Numbered from the stretch's first letter, positions 16,801 to 25,482 are shown. The stretch: 64,000 bases of DNA from Georgenia soli (GCF_002563695.1 NZ_PDJI01000004.1:2046001-2110000); one strand, 5' to 3'. Notes: generated by a model from the sequence alone, not told the origin. Numbers and translations: made by a program.

Positions 16801-18486
16801 AAGGCGAGCCGCGAGGACCCCGAGCTGCTCACCTTCACCCTCGACCTGCTCGTCCCCGACGCCGGAGCGGTCTCGGCCACCGACTTTCCGGACACCTGGC
16901 GCCAGGGCGACCTCACGTTGCCGCTGACCTACCAGTTCGAGCCGGGCAGCTACTCCGACGGCGTCACCGTGCACGTCCCGGTGGAGGTGCTCGGACGGCT
17001 GCGGCCCGACGGGTTCGATTGGATGGTCCCGGGCCTCGCCCTCGAGCTGGCCACCGCCACGATCCGGGCGCTGCCGAAGAAGATCCGCGTGCAGCTCGTC
17101 CCGGCCCCCGACGTCGCCGCCCAGGTGGTCCAGCTGCTGCCGGACTGGGCCTCGGTGGCCCCCGCGGCGCCGGGAGCGCCGTCGTACCACGAGGCCTTCG
17201 CGACGGCGGTGCGCACCCTGCGCGACGTCGAGATCCCCGAGGACGCCTGGGACGACGAGAAGCTGCCCGACCATCTGCGGATGACGTTCCGGGTGCTCTC
17301 CGAGCGCGGCGCCGTGCTGTCCGAGGGCAAGAACCTCGTGGCGCTGCAGCGCGAGCTCGCCCCGCAGACGCAGCGGGCCGTCAGCTCCGCCGTGCGCGGG
17401 GCGGTGCGGATCGCGCTCGAGGAGGCCCAGGCGCGCTCGGGTCGGGCCGCGGGACCCGTTACCGGTGCCGCGGGCGGGAGCGGTGCCCCGGCCGGCCCGG
17501 CGGGGGCCGTCGCCGAGCCCGGGAACGGCCGTGCCTTTGGGGCCGGCCCGACGGCGATGCTGCCGGAGCAGGAGAACCTCACCACCTGGCCGGACGTCCC
17601 GGGCGGGAAGATCCCCCGCCAGGTGGAGTCGACCGGGGCGCACGGGCTCGTGGTGCGCGGGTACCCGGCGCTGGTCGAGGAGCGGCCGGCGCGGGGGGCG
17701 AAGACGGGGCCCACCGTGGCGCTGCGCGTCCTGGCCGACGCCGCCGCGCAGGTCCGCGCGCACCGCATCGGCCTGCGCCGGCTCGTGCTGATCGAGACCG
17801 CCATGAACGCCCAGCGGGTCACGACCCGGTGGACCGGGAAGGAGGCGCTGACGCTCGCCGCCAGCCCGTACCCGAGCACGGAGGCGCTGGTCGCGGACGT
17901 GCAGCTGGCCGCCGTCGGGGCGCTGGTGGACGAGTGGACCGCGAGCCAGGGCGGACGACAGGTCCGGGACGCCGCGGCGTACGGCGAGCTGGTCGCCCAC
18001 GTTCGCACGCACCTGGAGGAGCGGGTGCACCAGCTGATCCGCCAGGTCGTCGCCACCCTCGACGCGCACCGCGAGCTTGAGGCGACGATCAAGGGCGCGA
18101 CGTCGATGTTCCTGCTCAACACCCTCACCGAGGTGCGCGACCAGGTGGCGAAGCTCGTGCGTCCGGGGTTCATCTCCGCGACTCCGCCCGAGCGCCTGGT
18201 GCACCTGCCGCGCTACCTGCGGGCCGCGCAGCGCCGGATCGAGCGGGCGCAGCAGAACGTGCACCAGGACGCGAACCTCGCGTGGACGATCGGTGAGCTG
18301 GAGGACGCGTACGAATCCGCCGTCGACGCCTCGGAGCGGCTGGCGCCCGATCCGGCCCGCGACGCCACCCTGGAGGAGGTGCGCTGGCTCATCGAGGAGC
18401 TGCGCGTCAGCTTCTTCGCCCAGCAGCTCGGCACCCCGGTGAAGGTCTCCGAGAAGCGGATCCGCAAGGCGCTGGCGCAGGTGTGA
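13855..18486 (+). CDS. hrpA: ATP-dependent RNA helicase HrpA
   Basis: A 1543-residue DEAH helicase. An R/G/D-rich disordered N-tail (about 1-110) precedes RecA1 with Walker A GETGSGKTTQ (about 154) and DEAHERS (about 251). RecA2 has NVAETSLTVPG and QRSGRCGR (about 516). A winged-helix/ratchet region follows, then a C-terminal DUF3418 extending to the end. Between motifs III and IV an acidic, low-complexity insert (about residues 345-380) lengthens the linker. Such enzymes remodel RNA or stalled ribosomes; HrpA resolves collided ribosomes in E. coli. The GTG at 13855 has GGGAG just upstream; a GTG at 13801 is an alternative. The gene appears monocistronic. Confidence 0.95.
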   Translation: MSTNRDESTAAQAASSPLPTGDAPGDDRRRTDERSDDGTRGDGARGDGARRRPRRRGGRGRPAPERGQQPDGERGRPPQRDSGDGSPDRRDDNRDTDRPRGRRRGGFRPYTEEQLATRRAALPKITYPEQLPVSARREEIAEAIRDHQVVIVAGETGSGKTTQIPKICLELGRGITGTIGHTQPRRIAARTVAERIAEELGVELGGAVGYQVRFTDQVSATTLVKLMTDGILLAEIQQDPLLRRYDTIIVDEAHERSLNIDFLLGYLAQLLPRRPDLKLIITSATIDSERFAAHFGVREGDRPDGELVRPAPVVEVSGRTYPVELRYRPLVPDADEESDDSPDSGDDENAQSARSAPRTGSKGVVGGRAGGPREEPIDQVTGITMAADELMAEGPGDILVFLSGEREIRDTHVALAEHLGPRYLAPGTAKGSGLRPDAVEIVPLYARLSSAEQHRVFEHHTTRRIVLATNVAETSLTVPGIRYVIDPGTARISRYSSRTKVQRLPIEPISQASANQRSGRCGRVADGIAIRLYSESDFASRPEFTEPEILRTSLASVILQMAALGLGDVAKFPFVDPPDTRAVRDGVQLLHEIGALDPAATDPRKRLTDVGRQLAQLPIDPRLGRMLLEAQKNGCAAEVMVIVAALSVQDVRERPAEHQQAADEKHRRFTDPTSDFLAYLNLWRYLRTQQRDLSGSAFRRLCRSEFLNYLRVREWQDVVAQLRQLAKPLGLTLKPIALPHEGEIAATAEKTQDGRPDTARAVVAVGRSSDAVSADALHQSLLVGLLSNLGSYDERRREYAGARGTRFVIWPGSGLVKKTPAWVMAAELVETSRLFARTVARIQPEWVEPLAGHLVKRSYSEPYWSTKQGAAMVKEKVLLYGMTLVADRNVLLGRLGDLPMGDVTARELAREMFIRHALVGGEWRTHHKFYARNRELLAEAGEFENRARRRGLVLDEDGLFDFYDERIPDHVVSARHFDSWWKKASREDPELLTFTLDLLVPDAGAVSATDFPDTWRQGDLTLPLTYQFEPGSYSDGVTVHVPVEVLGRLRPDGFDWMVPGLALELATATIRALPKKIRVQLVPAPDVAAQVVQLLPDWASVAPAAPGAPSYHEAFATAVRTLRDVEIPEDAWDDEKLPDHLRMTFRVLSERGAVLSEGKNLVALQRELAPQTQRAVSSAVRGAVRIALEEAQARSGRAAGPVTGAAGGSGAPAGPAGAVAEPGNGRAFGAGPTAMLPEQENLTTWPDVPGGKIPRQVESTGAHGLVVRGYPALVEERPARGAKTGPTVALRVLADAAAQVRAHRIGLRRLVLIETAMNAQRVTTRWTGKEALTLAASPYPSTEALVADVQLAAVGALVDEWTASQGGRQVRDAAAYGELVAHVRTHLEERVHQLIRQVVATLDAHRELEATIKGATSMFLLNTLTEVRDQVAKLVRPGFISATPPERLVHLPRYLRAAQRRIERAQQNVHQDANLAWTIGELEDAYESAVDASERLAPDPARDATLEEVRWLIEELRVSFFAQQLGTPVKVSEKRIRKALAQV

Positions 18487-18814
18487 CGTCGAGGGCGCGA
18501 ACCCTGCGCCTGTCCACCCCTGGCCTCGGCGTGTTGGATCACCCCGCCAACCACGTTGGAGTGGCCTCGCATTGCCGGCCAGTGAGCACGGAAGAAGCCG
18601 GGAACGGACCCGCCCGGACGGGACGGTGAAGTCCTGGAAACCGGCTGGTGAAGGGCTGGCAAAACGGCCCGAAGAGCGACACGCCGAGCGACCCGCAACA
18701 CCGGGCGGGTTTCGGACGTACGTGGAGTGTTTCGACTTTCGCCGCCCTCGAGACGTCCGTACGTTGGCGCCCGCCGGTCACCGTGGCCGGCCACGTCTGA
18801 GAGAGGGAGTTCCC
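18487..18814. other. Intergenic region upstream of the repeat protein
   Basis: No gene is seen in these 328 bp. The last 100 bp contain two GGACGTACGT/CCGTACGTT-like blocks (near 18715 and 18767) that may be part of the promoter of the downstream secreted protein. No clear -35/-10 pair was identified. Confidence 0.5.
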
Positions 18815-19723
18815 TTGAACAGCAAGAAGATCTGGCTCGTTTCCAGCCTGTCCGCCCTGGGCCTCGTCGGTGGTGCCTCCGGTGCCATCGCGCACCCGGT
18901 CCACGACGCCAAGCCCAGCGGCGAGATCCGTCAGAGCGCCTTTTTCGACCGGAGCGCCGAGGACGACCACGGCAAGCGTGGCCACGCCCGGGGACTCGCC
19001 CTGGGGCACCTGAAGCACGAGCTCACGGATGAGGACCGCACCGACGGCCTCAAGCTCGGCCACAGGATCGGCCTGGGGCACCTGATGTCCCACGGCCTGG
19101 GCCACCTCAACCACGACCATCCCTATGCCGGCGACGCCCCGGCGACCGAGGAGCCGGAGGCTGAGGCCCCGGTCGACGAGATTCCGGCCGACGAGGTCCC
19201 GGCGGACGAGCCCGAGGGCGAGGAGCCCACGGACGAGATTCCCGCCGAGGAGCCGGCCGACGAGGACACTCCCCCGGTGACCGAGGAGCCGGAGGCTGAG
19301 GCCCCGGTCGACGAGATTCCGGCCGACGAGGTTCCGGCGGACGAGCCCGAGGGCGAGGAGCCCACGGACCAGATTCCCGCCGAGGAGCCGGCCGACGAGG
19401 ACACCCCCCCGGTGACCGAGGAGCCGGAGGCTGAGGCCCCGGTCGACGAGATTCCCGCCGAGGAGCCCGAGGCTGACGAGCCGGTCGCCGAGGAGCCTGC
19501 GGACGAGATCGTCCCGCCGGTGAACGAGGCACCGGTGGACGACGCCCCTGTGGCCGTCGAGCCGCCCGTTGAGGAGCCGGTAATCGAGGCCCCGACCGAC
19601 GAGGACCCGGTGGCTGACGCCCCGGTGACCGAGGAGCCCGACGCCACCGACCCGGCCGCCGTCCCCAACCCCGAGGCCACGACCTCCGTGGACGTCAACG
19701 TCGAGGTGGCGGTGAACGAGTAA
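18815..19723 (+). CDS. Secreted protein with His-rich segment and acidic 45-residue repeats
   Basis: A 302-residue protein starting at TTG (18815), with AGGGAG six bases upstream. The signal peptide (KKIWLVSSLSALGLVGGASG...AIAHP) is followed by a His/Gly/Leu-rich segment (about 45-105) with repeated LGHL/LGHR units. Then come 2.5 near-perfect copies of a 45-residue Glu/Asp/Pro repeat beginning TEEPEAEAPVDEIPADE, and more degenerate E/P/V/D repeats to the end. No LPXTG, C-terminal helix or cell-wall-binding domain is seen, so it is probably released or loosely wall-associated. Composition suggests a disordered, strongly acidic protein able to bind cations. No known family is recognised. Confidence 0.8.
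   Translation: MNSKKIWLVSSLSALGLVGGASGAIAHPVHDAKPSGEIRQSAFFDRSAEDDHGKRGHARGLALGHLKHELTDEDRTDGLKLGHRIGLGHLMSHGLGHLNHDHPYAGDAPATEEPEAEAPVDEIPADEVPADEPEGEEPTDEIPAEEPADEDTPPVTEEPEAEAPVDEIPADEVPADEPEGEEPTDQIPAEEPADEDTPPVTEEPEAEAPVDEIPAEEPEADEPVAEEPADEIVPPVNEAPVDDAPVAVEPPVEEPVIEAPTDEDPVADAPVTEEPDATDPAAVPNPEATTSVDVNVEVAVNE
19145..19461 (+). repeat. 135-bp tandem repeat inside the secreted protein gene
   Basis: Full units lie at 19145-19279 and 19280-19414, with a partial third copy from 19415. Copies are nearly identical at the DNA level (for example GAT/GAC and ACT/ACA synonymous changes and one Glu/Gln change), indicating recent duplication or gene conversion. Confidence 0.9.
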
Positions 19724-19743
19724 GCACCCCTCTCGTACCGCGG

Positions 19744-19778
19744 CACGGCCGCACCGGCTTCTGGTCGGTGCGGCCGTG
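19744..19778 (+). terminator. Rho-independent-like terminator hairpin
   Basis: A perfect 13-bp stem CACGGCCGCACCG / CGGTGCGGCCGTG with a 9-base loop begins 20 bp after the stop of the repeat protein. No T-run follows, which is common for actinobacterial terminators. Confidence 0.75.
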
Positions 19779-19926
19779 TCATGTCCCGGGCGGCGCGTGC
19801 CGCCCGTCGCTCCCCAGAACATGGGACGCCCGACTCACATGGGAAACGGTCAGAGGACGTCGACAATGTTCCGGGCTCACTACGCATGCCATGCAGCGAG
19901 CTGTCCCCCTACCTAGGAGCCTCACC

Positions 19927-20517
19927 GTGAAGGTCCTCCCCATGCTCGCCGCCGCATCGATTGCCCTCACGGGCCTGAGCGCCTGCTCCGCGGAGGCCGA
20001 GCCGGCCGCCACGGCGGCGCCGACGGCCGCCGCACCAGCACCCGAGACGTCCGAGCCGGTCGCCGAGGAGACGGCGGAGAAGCCGCTCGCCAGCGGCGAC
20101 ACGATCACCGCCGAGCAGGTCGTCGGCCTGGCGGAAGGCTTCCGCGCCTACACCATGATCGATGGCTCCCAGGTGGCCATCGCTGACGCCGAGGAGCTGC
20201 CCCAGGTCGTCATCGACGACGTCGTCGCCGGCGGTAACCAGGTCACGGGCGGGGCACTGACGGCGGAGAGCAGCCAGGCATTCATCGCCTACACCGAGGG
20301 CAAGGTCGAGGAGACCGGCCGCAAGATCGTCGCGGTCTACCCCGCCACCGGGCACCGCACCCCTGAGGACGCCGAAGCAGGCAAGGTGACGTCGTACTGG
20401 GGCACCTACGCCGACATGCAGACCTTCTTCGACACCATGGACGAGGCCAAGGCTGTCGCCGACGCCTACGTCGCCACGCAGGAGCCGCTCACCCGGGTCA
20501 CCATCGTCTTCGGCTGA
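19927..20517 (+). CDS. Hypothetical secreted lipoprotein
   Basis: A 196-residue protein with a short signal peptide ending in lipobox LSAC (Cys about 20). An Ala/Pro/Glu/Thr-rich linker (about 22-55) precedes a compact C-terminal domain with FRAYTMIDGSQVAIADAEELP and GKVTSYWGTYADMQTFFDTMDEAKA. The GTG at 19927 follows AGGAG by eight bases. No named domain is recognised. It is co-oriented with the repeat protein but separated from it by a terminator, so it is probably transcribed on its own. Confidence 0.75.
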   Translation: MKVLPMLAAASIALTGLSACSAEAEPAATAAPTAAAPAPETSEPVAEETAEKPLASGDTITAEQVVGLAEGFRAYTMIDGSQVAIADAEELPQVVIDDVVAGGNQVTGGALTAESSQAFIAYTEGKVEETGRKIVAVYPATGHRTPEDAEAGKVTSYWGTYADMQTFFDTMDEAKAVADAYVATQEPLTRVTIVFG

Positions 20518-20622
20518 CACACCGGCAGACACCCAGACGGCCACGCGCGCTCCCCTTGCTGAGCCTGGCGTCAACGACGAGCTTCGGGAGGTTCATCCGG
20601 AGGCCCAACAAGCTCCGCCGGA

Positions 20623-21462
20623 CTAACGCGAGTCCGCCTTCTCAGCTTCCGGCGTCGGTGCCAGCAGAGACTTCATCTTGTCGGCGATGAGGTTCACGGC
20701 CCTGCGGGGCGCGAGCCGGGACAAGAGGTCGATCATGCGGGCGTCCCTGCCGATCACCACGCGGAAGGCACCCTTCTCGATGCCCGCGAGGATCTGGCGG
20801 GCGGCCTCGGGCGCCGTCGTCAGCGACACCGACGAGTTCTCCGCCGAGGCGTTCTGGCCAGGAACCATGGCGCCGGAGTTGGCCGCAATGTCGGTCGCGA
20901 CACCGCCGGGGAAGACGACCGTCACGGCCACCGGCGTGCCGCGCAGCTCGGCGTACAGCCCCTCGGTGAAGAGCTTGACCGCCGCCTTGCTGGCCCCGTA
21001 GGCCGACTGACCCGGCACCGGCGCCAGCGCGCCCATGCTCGAGACGTTGACCAGGCACGCCTCCGGCCGGGCGGTCAGGTGCGGCAGGAACGCCTTGGAC
21101 ATGTTCACCACGCCCCAGAAGTTCACCGCCATGACCTTCTCGATCTCCTCGTACGGCAGGTCCTCGACGCGGACGAACCGCTGGATGATCCCGGCGACAC
21201 TGACGACGCCGTCCACCTGCCGGTGCGCGGCGATCACAGCGGCGGACAGCGCCTCGACGGCGGCCCTGTCCGTGACGTCGACCGTGTGGGTGGAGAGCCG
21301 CTGGTCGGCGGTGGGCACGAGCGCGGCGGTGTCCGCGAGCGCCTGGGCGCCGACGTCGACGGCCGCCACACGGGCCCCGCGGGCGAGCAGCGCGAGCACG
21401 ACCTCCCGGCCGATGCCGTTGCCGCCGCCGGTGACGACGAAGACCTTCTCAGCGATCTCCAT
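20623..21462 (-). CDS. Short-chain dehydrogenase/reductase
   Basis: A 279-residue classical SDR. It has nucleotide-binding TGGGNGIG (about 12-19), acidic Asp at the end of strand 2 (AAVDVG, suggesting NAD preference), VAGI, catalytic Ser in NVSSMGAL and YGASKAA with Tyr/Lys. The C-terminal part (IGRDARMIDLLSRLAPRRAVNLI) resembles SDRs that act on lipid or steroid-like substrates. It is co-oriented with the enoyl-CoA hydratase gene further upstream on the same strand, 153 bp away. Confidence 0.88.
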   Translation of the reverse strand: MEIAEKVFVVTGGGNGIGREVVLALLARGARVAAVDVGAQALADTAALVPTADQRLSTHTVDVTDRAAVEALSAAVIAAHRQVDGVVSVAGIIQRFVRVEDLPYEEIEKVMAVNFWGVVNMSKAFLPHLTARPEACLVNVSSMGALAPVPGQSAYGASKAAVKLFTEGLYAELRGTPVAVTVVFPGGVATDIAANSGAMVPGQNASAENSSVSLTTAPEAARQILAGIEKGAFRVVIGRDARMIDLLSRLAPRRAVNLIADKMKSLLAPTPEAEKADSR

Positions 21463-21615
21463 GACTGCTCCCTGGTAGCGAGGTGGACGACCGTGTCCGC
21501 CTCCTAAGTTATGGGCAGTCGGCGGCGGCGCTCGGGGACCTAGGTCTTCGACGACTGCGCACCGGCCGAGGTCGAGGTCGCGGCCGCAGACGGGCTCGCT
21601 GTGAGCCTCGCCGGG

Positions 21616-22380
21616 TTAGCGCCGCCGCCGCAGCAGCTGCTCGAACGCCTGCTGCGCCTCCGGCGAGCGCAGCCGCTCGAGGAAGTGACGCCCTTCCACG
21701 TCGACCCGCTCCGCGAGCGCGTCGGCGTCGCGCATGAGCGCCTTGGTGATCGCCACCGCACCGGGAGCGCGGGCGGCCACCTGTGCCGCGGACGCGCGCG
21801 CGAAGGCATCGAGCTCGTCAACCGAGACCACGGTGTTCGCGAGGCCCCAGGCATGTGCCTCCTCCGCGCTCACCGTCTCCCCGAGCACGAACATCGAGAA
21901 CGCCCGCACGTGCCCGATGCGCGCAGGCAGCGTGAGCGTGGACGCCGCCTCGGGCACCAGGCCGAGGTCGACGAACGGGGCGGAGAGGAGCGCGTCCTCG
22001 GCCAGGTGGACGAGGTCGCAGTGCAGCAGCATGGTCAGCCCGATCCCGACCGCCCGCCCCTGCACCGCGGCGACGATCGGGGTGCGCGCGGTGGCGAGCA
22101 CCCGGAGGAAGGAGAACGCCGCCACGGCGGCGGGTGCCGCGGCCCCGTCACTCTCGGCACCACCGACGGCCACGAAGTCCGCCAGGTCGTTGCCCGCGCA
22201 GAAGCTGTCCCCGGCCGCGCGCAGCAGGATGCACCGGACGGCGTCGTCGTCGTCGGCCCGGGCGACCGCGGCACCCAGCGATGCGTACATCGCCGCGCTC
22301 AGCGCGTTCTTCTTCTCGGGCCGGTTGAGCGTCAGCGTGAGCACACCGTCGGCCTGCTCCACCAGCACGTGGTCGCTCAC
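21616..22380 (-). CDS. Enoyl-CoA hydratase/isomerase family protein
   Basis: A 254-residue crotonase-fold protein. The oxyanion-hole segments are KKNALSAAMYASLG and FCAGNDLADF, with AAVQGRAVGIGLTMLLHCDLV and FVDLGLVPEAASTL. A Glu at the family's second catalytic position is present in VPEAAS, but the first is replaced in the GRAVGIGLTM segment. It may therefore be an isomerase or a divergent hydratase of acyl-CoA metabolism. It has family length and a clear ATG at 22380. Confidence 0.85.
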   Translation of the reverse strand: MSDHVLVEQADGVLTLTLNRPEKKNALSAAMYASLGAAVARADDDDAVRCILLRAAGDSFCAGNDLADFVAVGGAESDGAAAPAAVAAFSFLRVLATARTPIVAAVQGRAVGIGLTMLLHCDLVHLAEDALLSAPFVDLGLVPEAASTLTLPARIGHVRAFSMFVLGETVSAEEAHAWGLANTVVSVDELDAFARASAAQVAARAPGAVAITKALMRDADALAERVDVEGRHFLERLRSPEAQQAFEQLLRRRR

Positions 22381-22468
22381 CCAGGACTCCTTCGTCGACG
22401 ACGGCGAGACGCGGCCAGCGTAGCGCCGGCACCGGGCCGGACCGGGCGCCAGCGACGCCGCAGCGGCC

Positions 22469-24037
22469 CTACGCCGCCCCGACCACCTGCACGAGCACGA
22501 TCTTGGCGATGATCCCCAGTGCGAACAGGGCCGCGTAGCCGGCGTCGATTCGCTCGTCCACGGTGCGGCCGTTGGCGTAGGCGAGGATCGCCGGCTGCCC
22601 GACGAACCCGGCCAGCCCGCCGGCCGCGCGAGGCGCCGACGTCCCGACCAGCCTGGCGAGCCCGACGAACGCGAGCGCCGCCACCGCGACGACCACCACC
22701 GCGAGCGCCACGATCTTCAACCCGGTCAGGCTGAACGCCGACGCCGCGAACGCCTGGCCGGACGCGAGCCCGGTGGCACCGAGGAAGAGCAGCAGCCCCA
22801 GCTGGCGGATGGTGAGGTTCGCCGGGCCGGGCAGGCCCCACACCAGCGGGCCGGTGCGCTCGAGCCGGCCGAGGATCATCCCGACCACCAGCGGACCGGC
22901 CGCGGAACCCAACGCGAACGTGACCCCGCCGGGCAGCGGCAGCGTCACCAGGCCCACCAGCAGGCCGAGCGCCAGCCCGATCCCGAGCGAGAGGGCGTCG
23001 ATCTCGCTGACGCGCCGCTGCGAGTCCCCGAAGAGCTCCTTCAGCCCGTGCACCTGCCCTCGCGGGTAGACCACGCGGACGCGGTCGCCGAGCTCGAGCA
23101 CCAGGTCCTCGTGCGCGAGGAGGTCGAGGTCGCCCCGCTTGACCCGGGTGACGACACCGTGGAACCGCTCGGGCACGTCGAGATCGCCGACGGTCCGGCC
23201 GGCCACGGCACGGTTGGAGACGATGAACCGCCGGTAGTCGACCTCGCTGCGGTCGTGCGCGAGGTGCTCGCTCACCCGGCGGCCGAGGTGCTGACGCGCG
23301 CGCCGCACGGCGTGCTCGGGCCCGACGACCACCACCCGGTCCCCTGCCCGCAGCTCCTCGTCGGAGGCGACGACGCGGGTCTCGCCCTCGCGCTCGAGGT
23401 AGGACAGGCGCACCTGCCGGTCGGCGATCCCCGGGATGTCCAGGAGCCGGGTCGGGTTCTCGACCTCCACGCTGATGTCGATCAGCCCCACGCCGGCCAC
23501 CGGGTCCGGGTCGCGGCGGGTCTGCCAGGGGCGCGCGAGGACGACGGCGACCACCAGGATCGTCACGACCACGCCGACGGGGTAGGCGAGCGAGTACCCG
23601 ACGGCGGGCTCCTCGCTCCCGGCCTGCGCCGTCGCCGCCGCGAGCGCCGGGGTGGAGGTGAGCGAGCCGGCGAAGGTGCCGGCCTTCAGGGCAGGGGGGA
23701 GCCCCAGGGCACCACCGAGCAGCATCGTGACGACAGCGACCACCGCCAGGACGACCACGGAGCCCCCCATGAGCGGCAGCTGACTGCGCAGGTCACGGAA
23801 GAACCCGGAGCCCGCGGCCAGCCCGACCGTGTAGACGAACAGGGCGAGGCCCAGGGACTGCACGAGCCCGAGCCCCTCCCCCAGGCGCGGGTCCATCGCA
23901 CCGACGGCGAGCCCGACGAACAGCGCGCCGGCCGGGCCGAAGCGCACCGGCCCGAAAGGGATCATGCCGACGAGGGTCCCGAGGGCGACGACGAGCATCA
24001 TCGTCAGGAGGGAGGAGGAGGCGAGGACGTCGAGCAC
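22469..24037 (-). CDS. AspT/YidE-family transporter with two TrkA-C (RCK_C) domains
   Basis: A 522-residue membrane protein. Five or so helices on each side flank a central cytoplasmic pair of RCK_C domains (about 190-370; for example RVVVVGPEHAVRRA and ELGDRVRVVYP). Family motifs GTFAGSLTSTPALAAA and FVGQPAILAYANGR represent the duplicated transport domain. Relatives include the aspartate:alanine exchanger AspT and E. coli YidE/YbjL of unknown substrate. The GTG at 24037 lies just after the flavoprotein stop codon; an ATG at 24097 inside that gene would add 20 polar residues. The location suggests co-transcription with the flavoprotein. Confidence 0.88.
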   Translation of the reverse strand: MLDVLASSSLLTMMLVVALGTLVGMIPFGPVRFGPAGALFVGLAVGAMDPRLGEGLGLVQSLGLALFVYTVGLAAGSGFFRDLRSQLPLMGGSVVVLAVVAVVTMLLGGALGLPPALKAGTFAGSLTSTPALAAATAQAGSEEPAVGYSLAYPVGVVVTILVVAVVLARPWQTRRDPDPVAGVGLIDISVEVENPTRLLDIPGIADRQVRLSYLEREGETRVVASDEELRAGDRVVVVGPEHAVRRARQHLGRRVSEHLAHDRSEVDYRRFIVSNRAVAGRTVGDLDVPERFHGVVTRVKRGDLDLLAHEDLVLELGDRVRVVYPRGQVHGLKELFGDSQRRVSEIDALSLGIGLALGLLVGLVTLPLPGGVTFALGSAAGPLVVGMILGRLERTGPLVWGLPGPANLTIRQLGLLLFLGATGLASGQAFAASAFSLTGLKIVALAVVVVAVAALAFVGLARLVGTSAPRAAGGLAGFVGQPAILAYANGRTVDERIDAGYAALFALGIIAKIVLVQVVGAA

Positions 24038-24041
24038 GGTT

Positions 24042-25412
24042 CTAGCGTTCCACCCCGGCGCCGACGAGCGTCCGCGCCCTCGCGTTCCGTCCGTCACCCT
24101 GGCTCGCGCCGGCGGCGTCGGGCCCGACGGCGGAGCCGCCGTCGTCCCCGGAGCGCAGGTGCGTGAGGATGCGCGTGACCGCCTCTCGGCCGGCGCGGTT
24201 CGCGCCGACCGTGGACGACGACGGCCCGTACCCGATGAGGTGCAGGCGCGGCTCGTCGGCCACCTGGGTGCCGTCCATGGTGATGCCGCCGCCGCGGCCG
24301 CGCAGGTGCAGCGGGCGCAGGTGGTCCAGCGCGGCGCGGAAGCCGGTGGCCCAGAGGATGACGTCGGCCGGCTGGAAGGAGCCGTCGGCCATGCGGACGC
24401 CGTCGGGCTCGATGCGGGTGAACATGGGGTGCCGGTCGAGCACTCCGCGCTCGGCGGCCGCGCGGAGCTCGGGCCGCCAGATCAGTCCGGTGACGGAGAC
24501 GACGCTCAGCGGTGGCAGCCCCTGCCGGACGCGCTCCTCGACGAGGGCGACCGCCCGGCGTCCGGCCTCGGGGTCGAAGTCCTCGTCCCGCCAGACGGGT
24601 TCGCGGCGGGTGACCCACGTCGTCTTCGCCACGTGGGAGATCTCCTCGAGCAGCTGGACTGCGGAGATGCCGCCGCCGACGACCACCACGTGCCGGCCGG
24701 CGAACTCCTGCGCGCTGACGTAGTCGGCCACGTGGAGCTGGCGGCCGCGGAAGCTCTCCTGGCCGGGGTAGTAGGGCCAGAACGGCTTCGTCCAGGTGCC
24801 GGTCGCGTTGATGACGGCTCGGGCGGCGAACGTGCCCGCGTCAGAGGCGACGAGCAGGCGGCCGTAGGGGTCGTCGTTGGCACGACGGACCTCGCGGACC
24901 TTCACCGGGCGGAGGACGCCGAGGTGGAGGGTGCGCTCGTAGTCGGCGAAGTAGGCGGGCAGGACGTCGACGCTGGGCGCCTGCGGGTCAACCTCGGGCT
25001 GGGCCATCCCAGGCAGGTCGTAGATGTTGTTGACGGTCGCCATGCGCAGGGAGCGCCAGCGGTGACGCCAGGCCCCGCCGGGTCCGTCCTCGGCGTCGAG
25101 GATGACGTACGTCCCCGCCCCGTGTGAGCGCGAGACGTCATCTCCCGCGCGAGAGGTCATGTCCTCCGCGCCCACCCCCTCCGGGCGCGAGACGTCATCT
25201 TCTCCGCGAGAAGTCGTTTCCTCCTCCGCGCCGAGCGCCGGGACGAACCCGCGACGGCGAAGGTGGTAGCCCGCCGAGAGTCCGGCCTGCCCCGCGCCGA
25301 TCACGACGAGGTCGACCGGGACAGCCTCGCAGGCGGGGCCGCCTGTCTCGTCGGGACGAGCGCGCGCCGCCTCGAGGCCGGCATGCGGCATCGAGAGCGG
25401 AGAGGTGGTCAT
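24042..25412 (-). CDS. FAD/NAD(P)-binding oxidoreductase (CzcO/flavin monooxygenase-like) with a repeat insert
   Basis: A 456-residue flavoprotein. The FAD-binding Rossmann motif VVIGAGQAGLSAGYHLRRRG is followed by an abnormal, repetitive, polar insert of about 40 residues (motifs DDVSR and DMTSR). It then resumes with the expected GGAWRHRW. The NAD(P) motif is VVVVGGGISAVQLLEE, and VILWATGF is the late FMO-like signature. The ATG at 25412 (MTTSPLSMPHAG) is chosen; an in-frame start farther upstream would cover the operator region. The substrate is not evident. The insert lies after the first beta-alpha-beta unit, where it might be tolerated as a loop. Confidence 0.85.
   Translation of the reverse strand: MTTSPLSMPHAGLEAARARPDETGGPACEAVPVDLVVIGAGQAGLSAGYHLRRRGFVPALGAEEETTSRGEDDVSRPEGVGAEDMTSRAGDDVSRSHGAGTYVILDAEDGPGGAWRHRWRSLRMATVNNIYDLPGMAQPEVDPQAPSVDVLPAYFADYERTLHLGVLRPVKVREVRRANDDPYGRLLVASDAGTFAARAVINATGTWTKPFWPYYPGQESFRGRQLHVADYVSAQEFAGRHVVVVGGGISAVQLLEEISHVAKTTWVTRREPVWRDEDFDPEAGRRAVALVEERVRQGLPPLSVVSVTGLIWRPELRAAAERGVLDRHPMFTRIEPDGVRMADGSFQPADVILWATGFRAALDHLRPLHLRGRGGGITMDGTQVADEPRLHLIGYGPSSSTVGANRAGREAVTRILTHLRSGDDGGSAVGPDAAGASQGDGRNARARTLVGAGVER
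25128..25230. repeat. Four-copy ~24-bp repeat inserted in a coding region
   Basis: Copies begin at 25128, 25147, 25185 and 25206 and share GCGCGAGA followed by GTCATnTC and TCCGCG. They contain the palindrome GACGTC. Together they account for the in-frame extra segment of the flavoprotein. Confidence 0.75.
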
Positions 25413-25482
25413 GTCCGTGACAACGCGGGCCGACGACAAAGGCTTCCGGACGGCGCCGTGGCATCGGCCACGGCACGGCTGT

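Noticed and set aside
19145..19461. Regular 135-bp repeats as a CRISPR array
   Set aside because: Repeats are contiguous without spacers and are in frame inside a coding gene.
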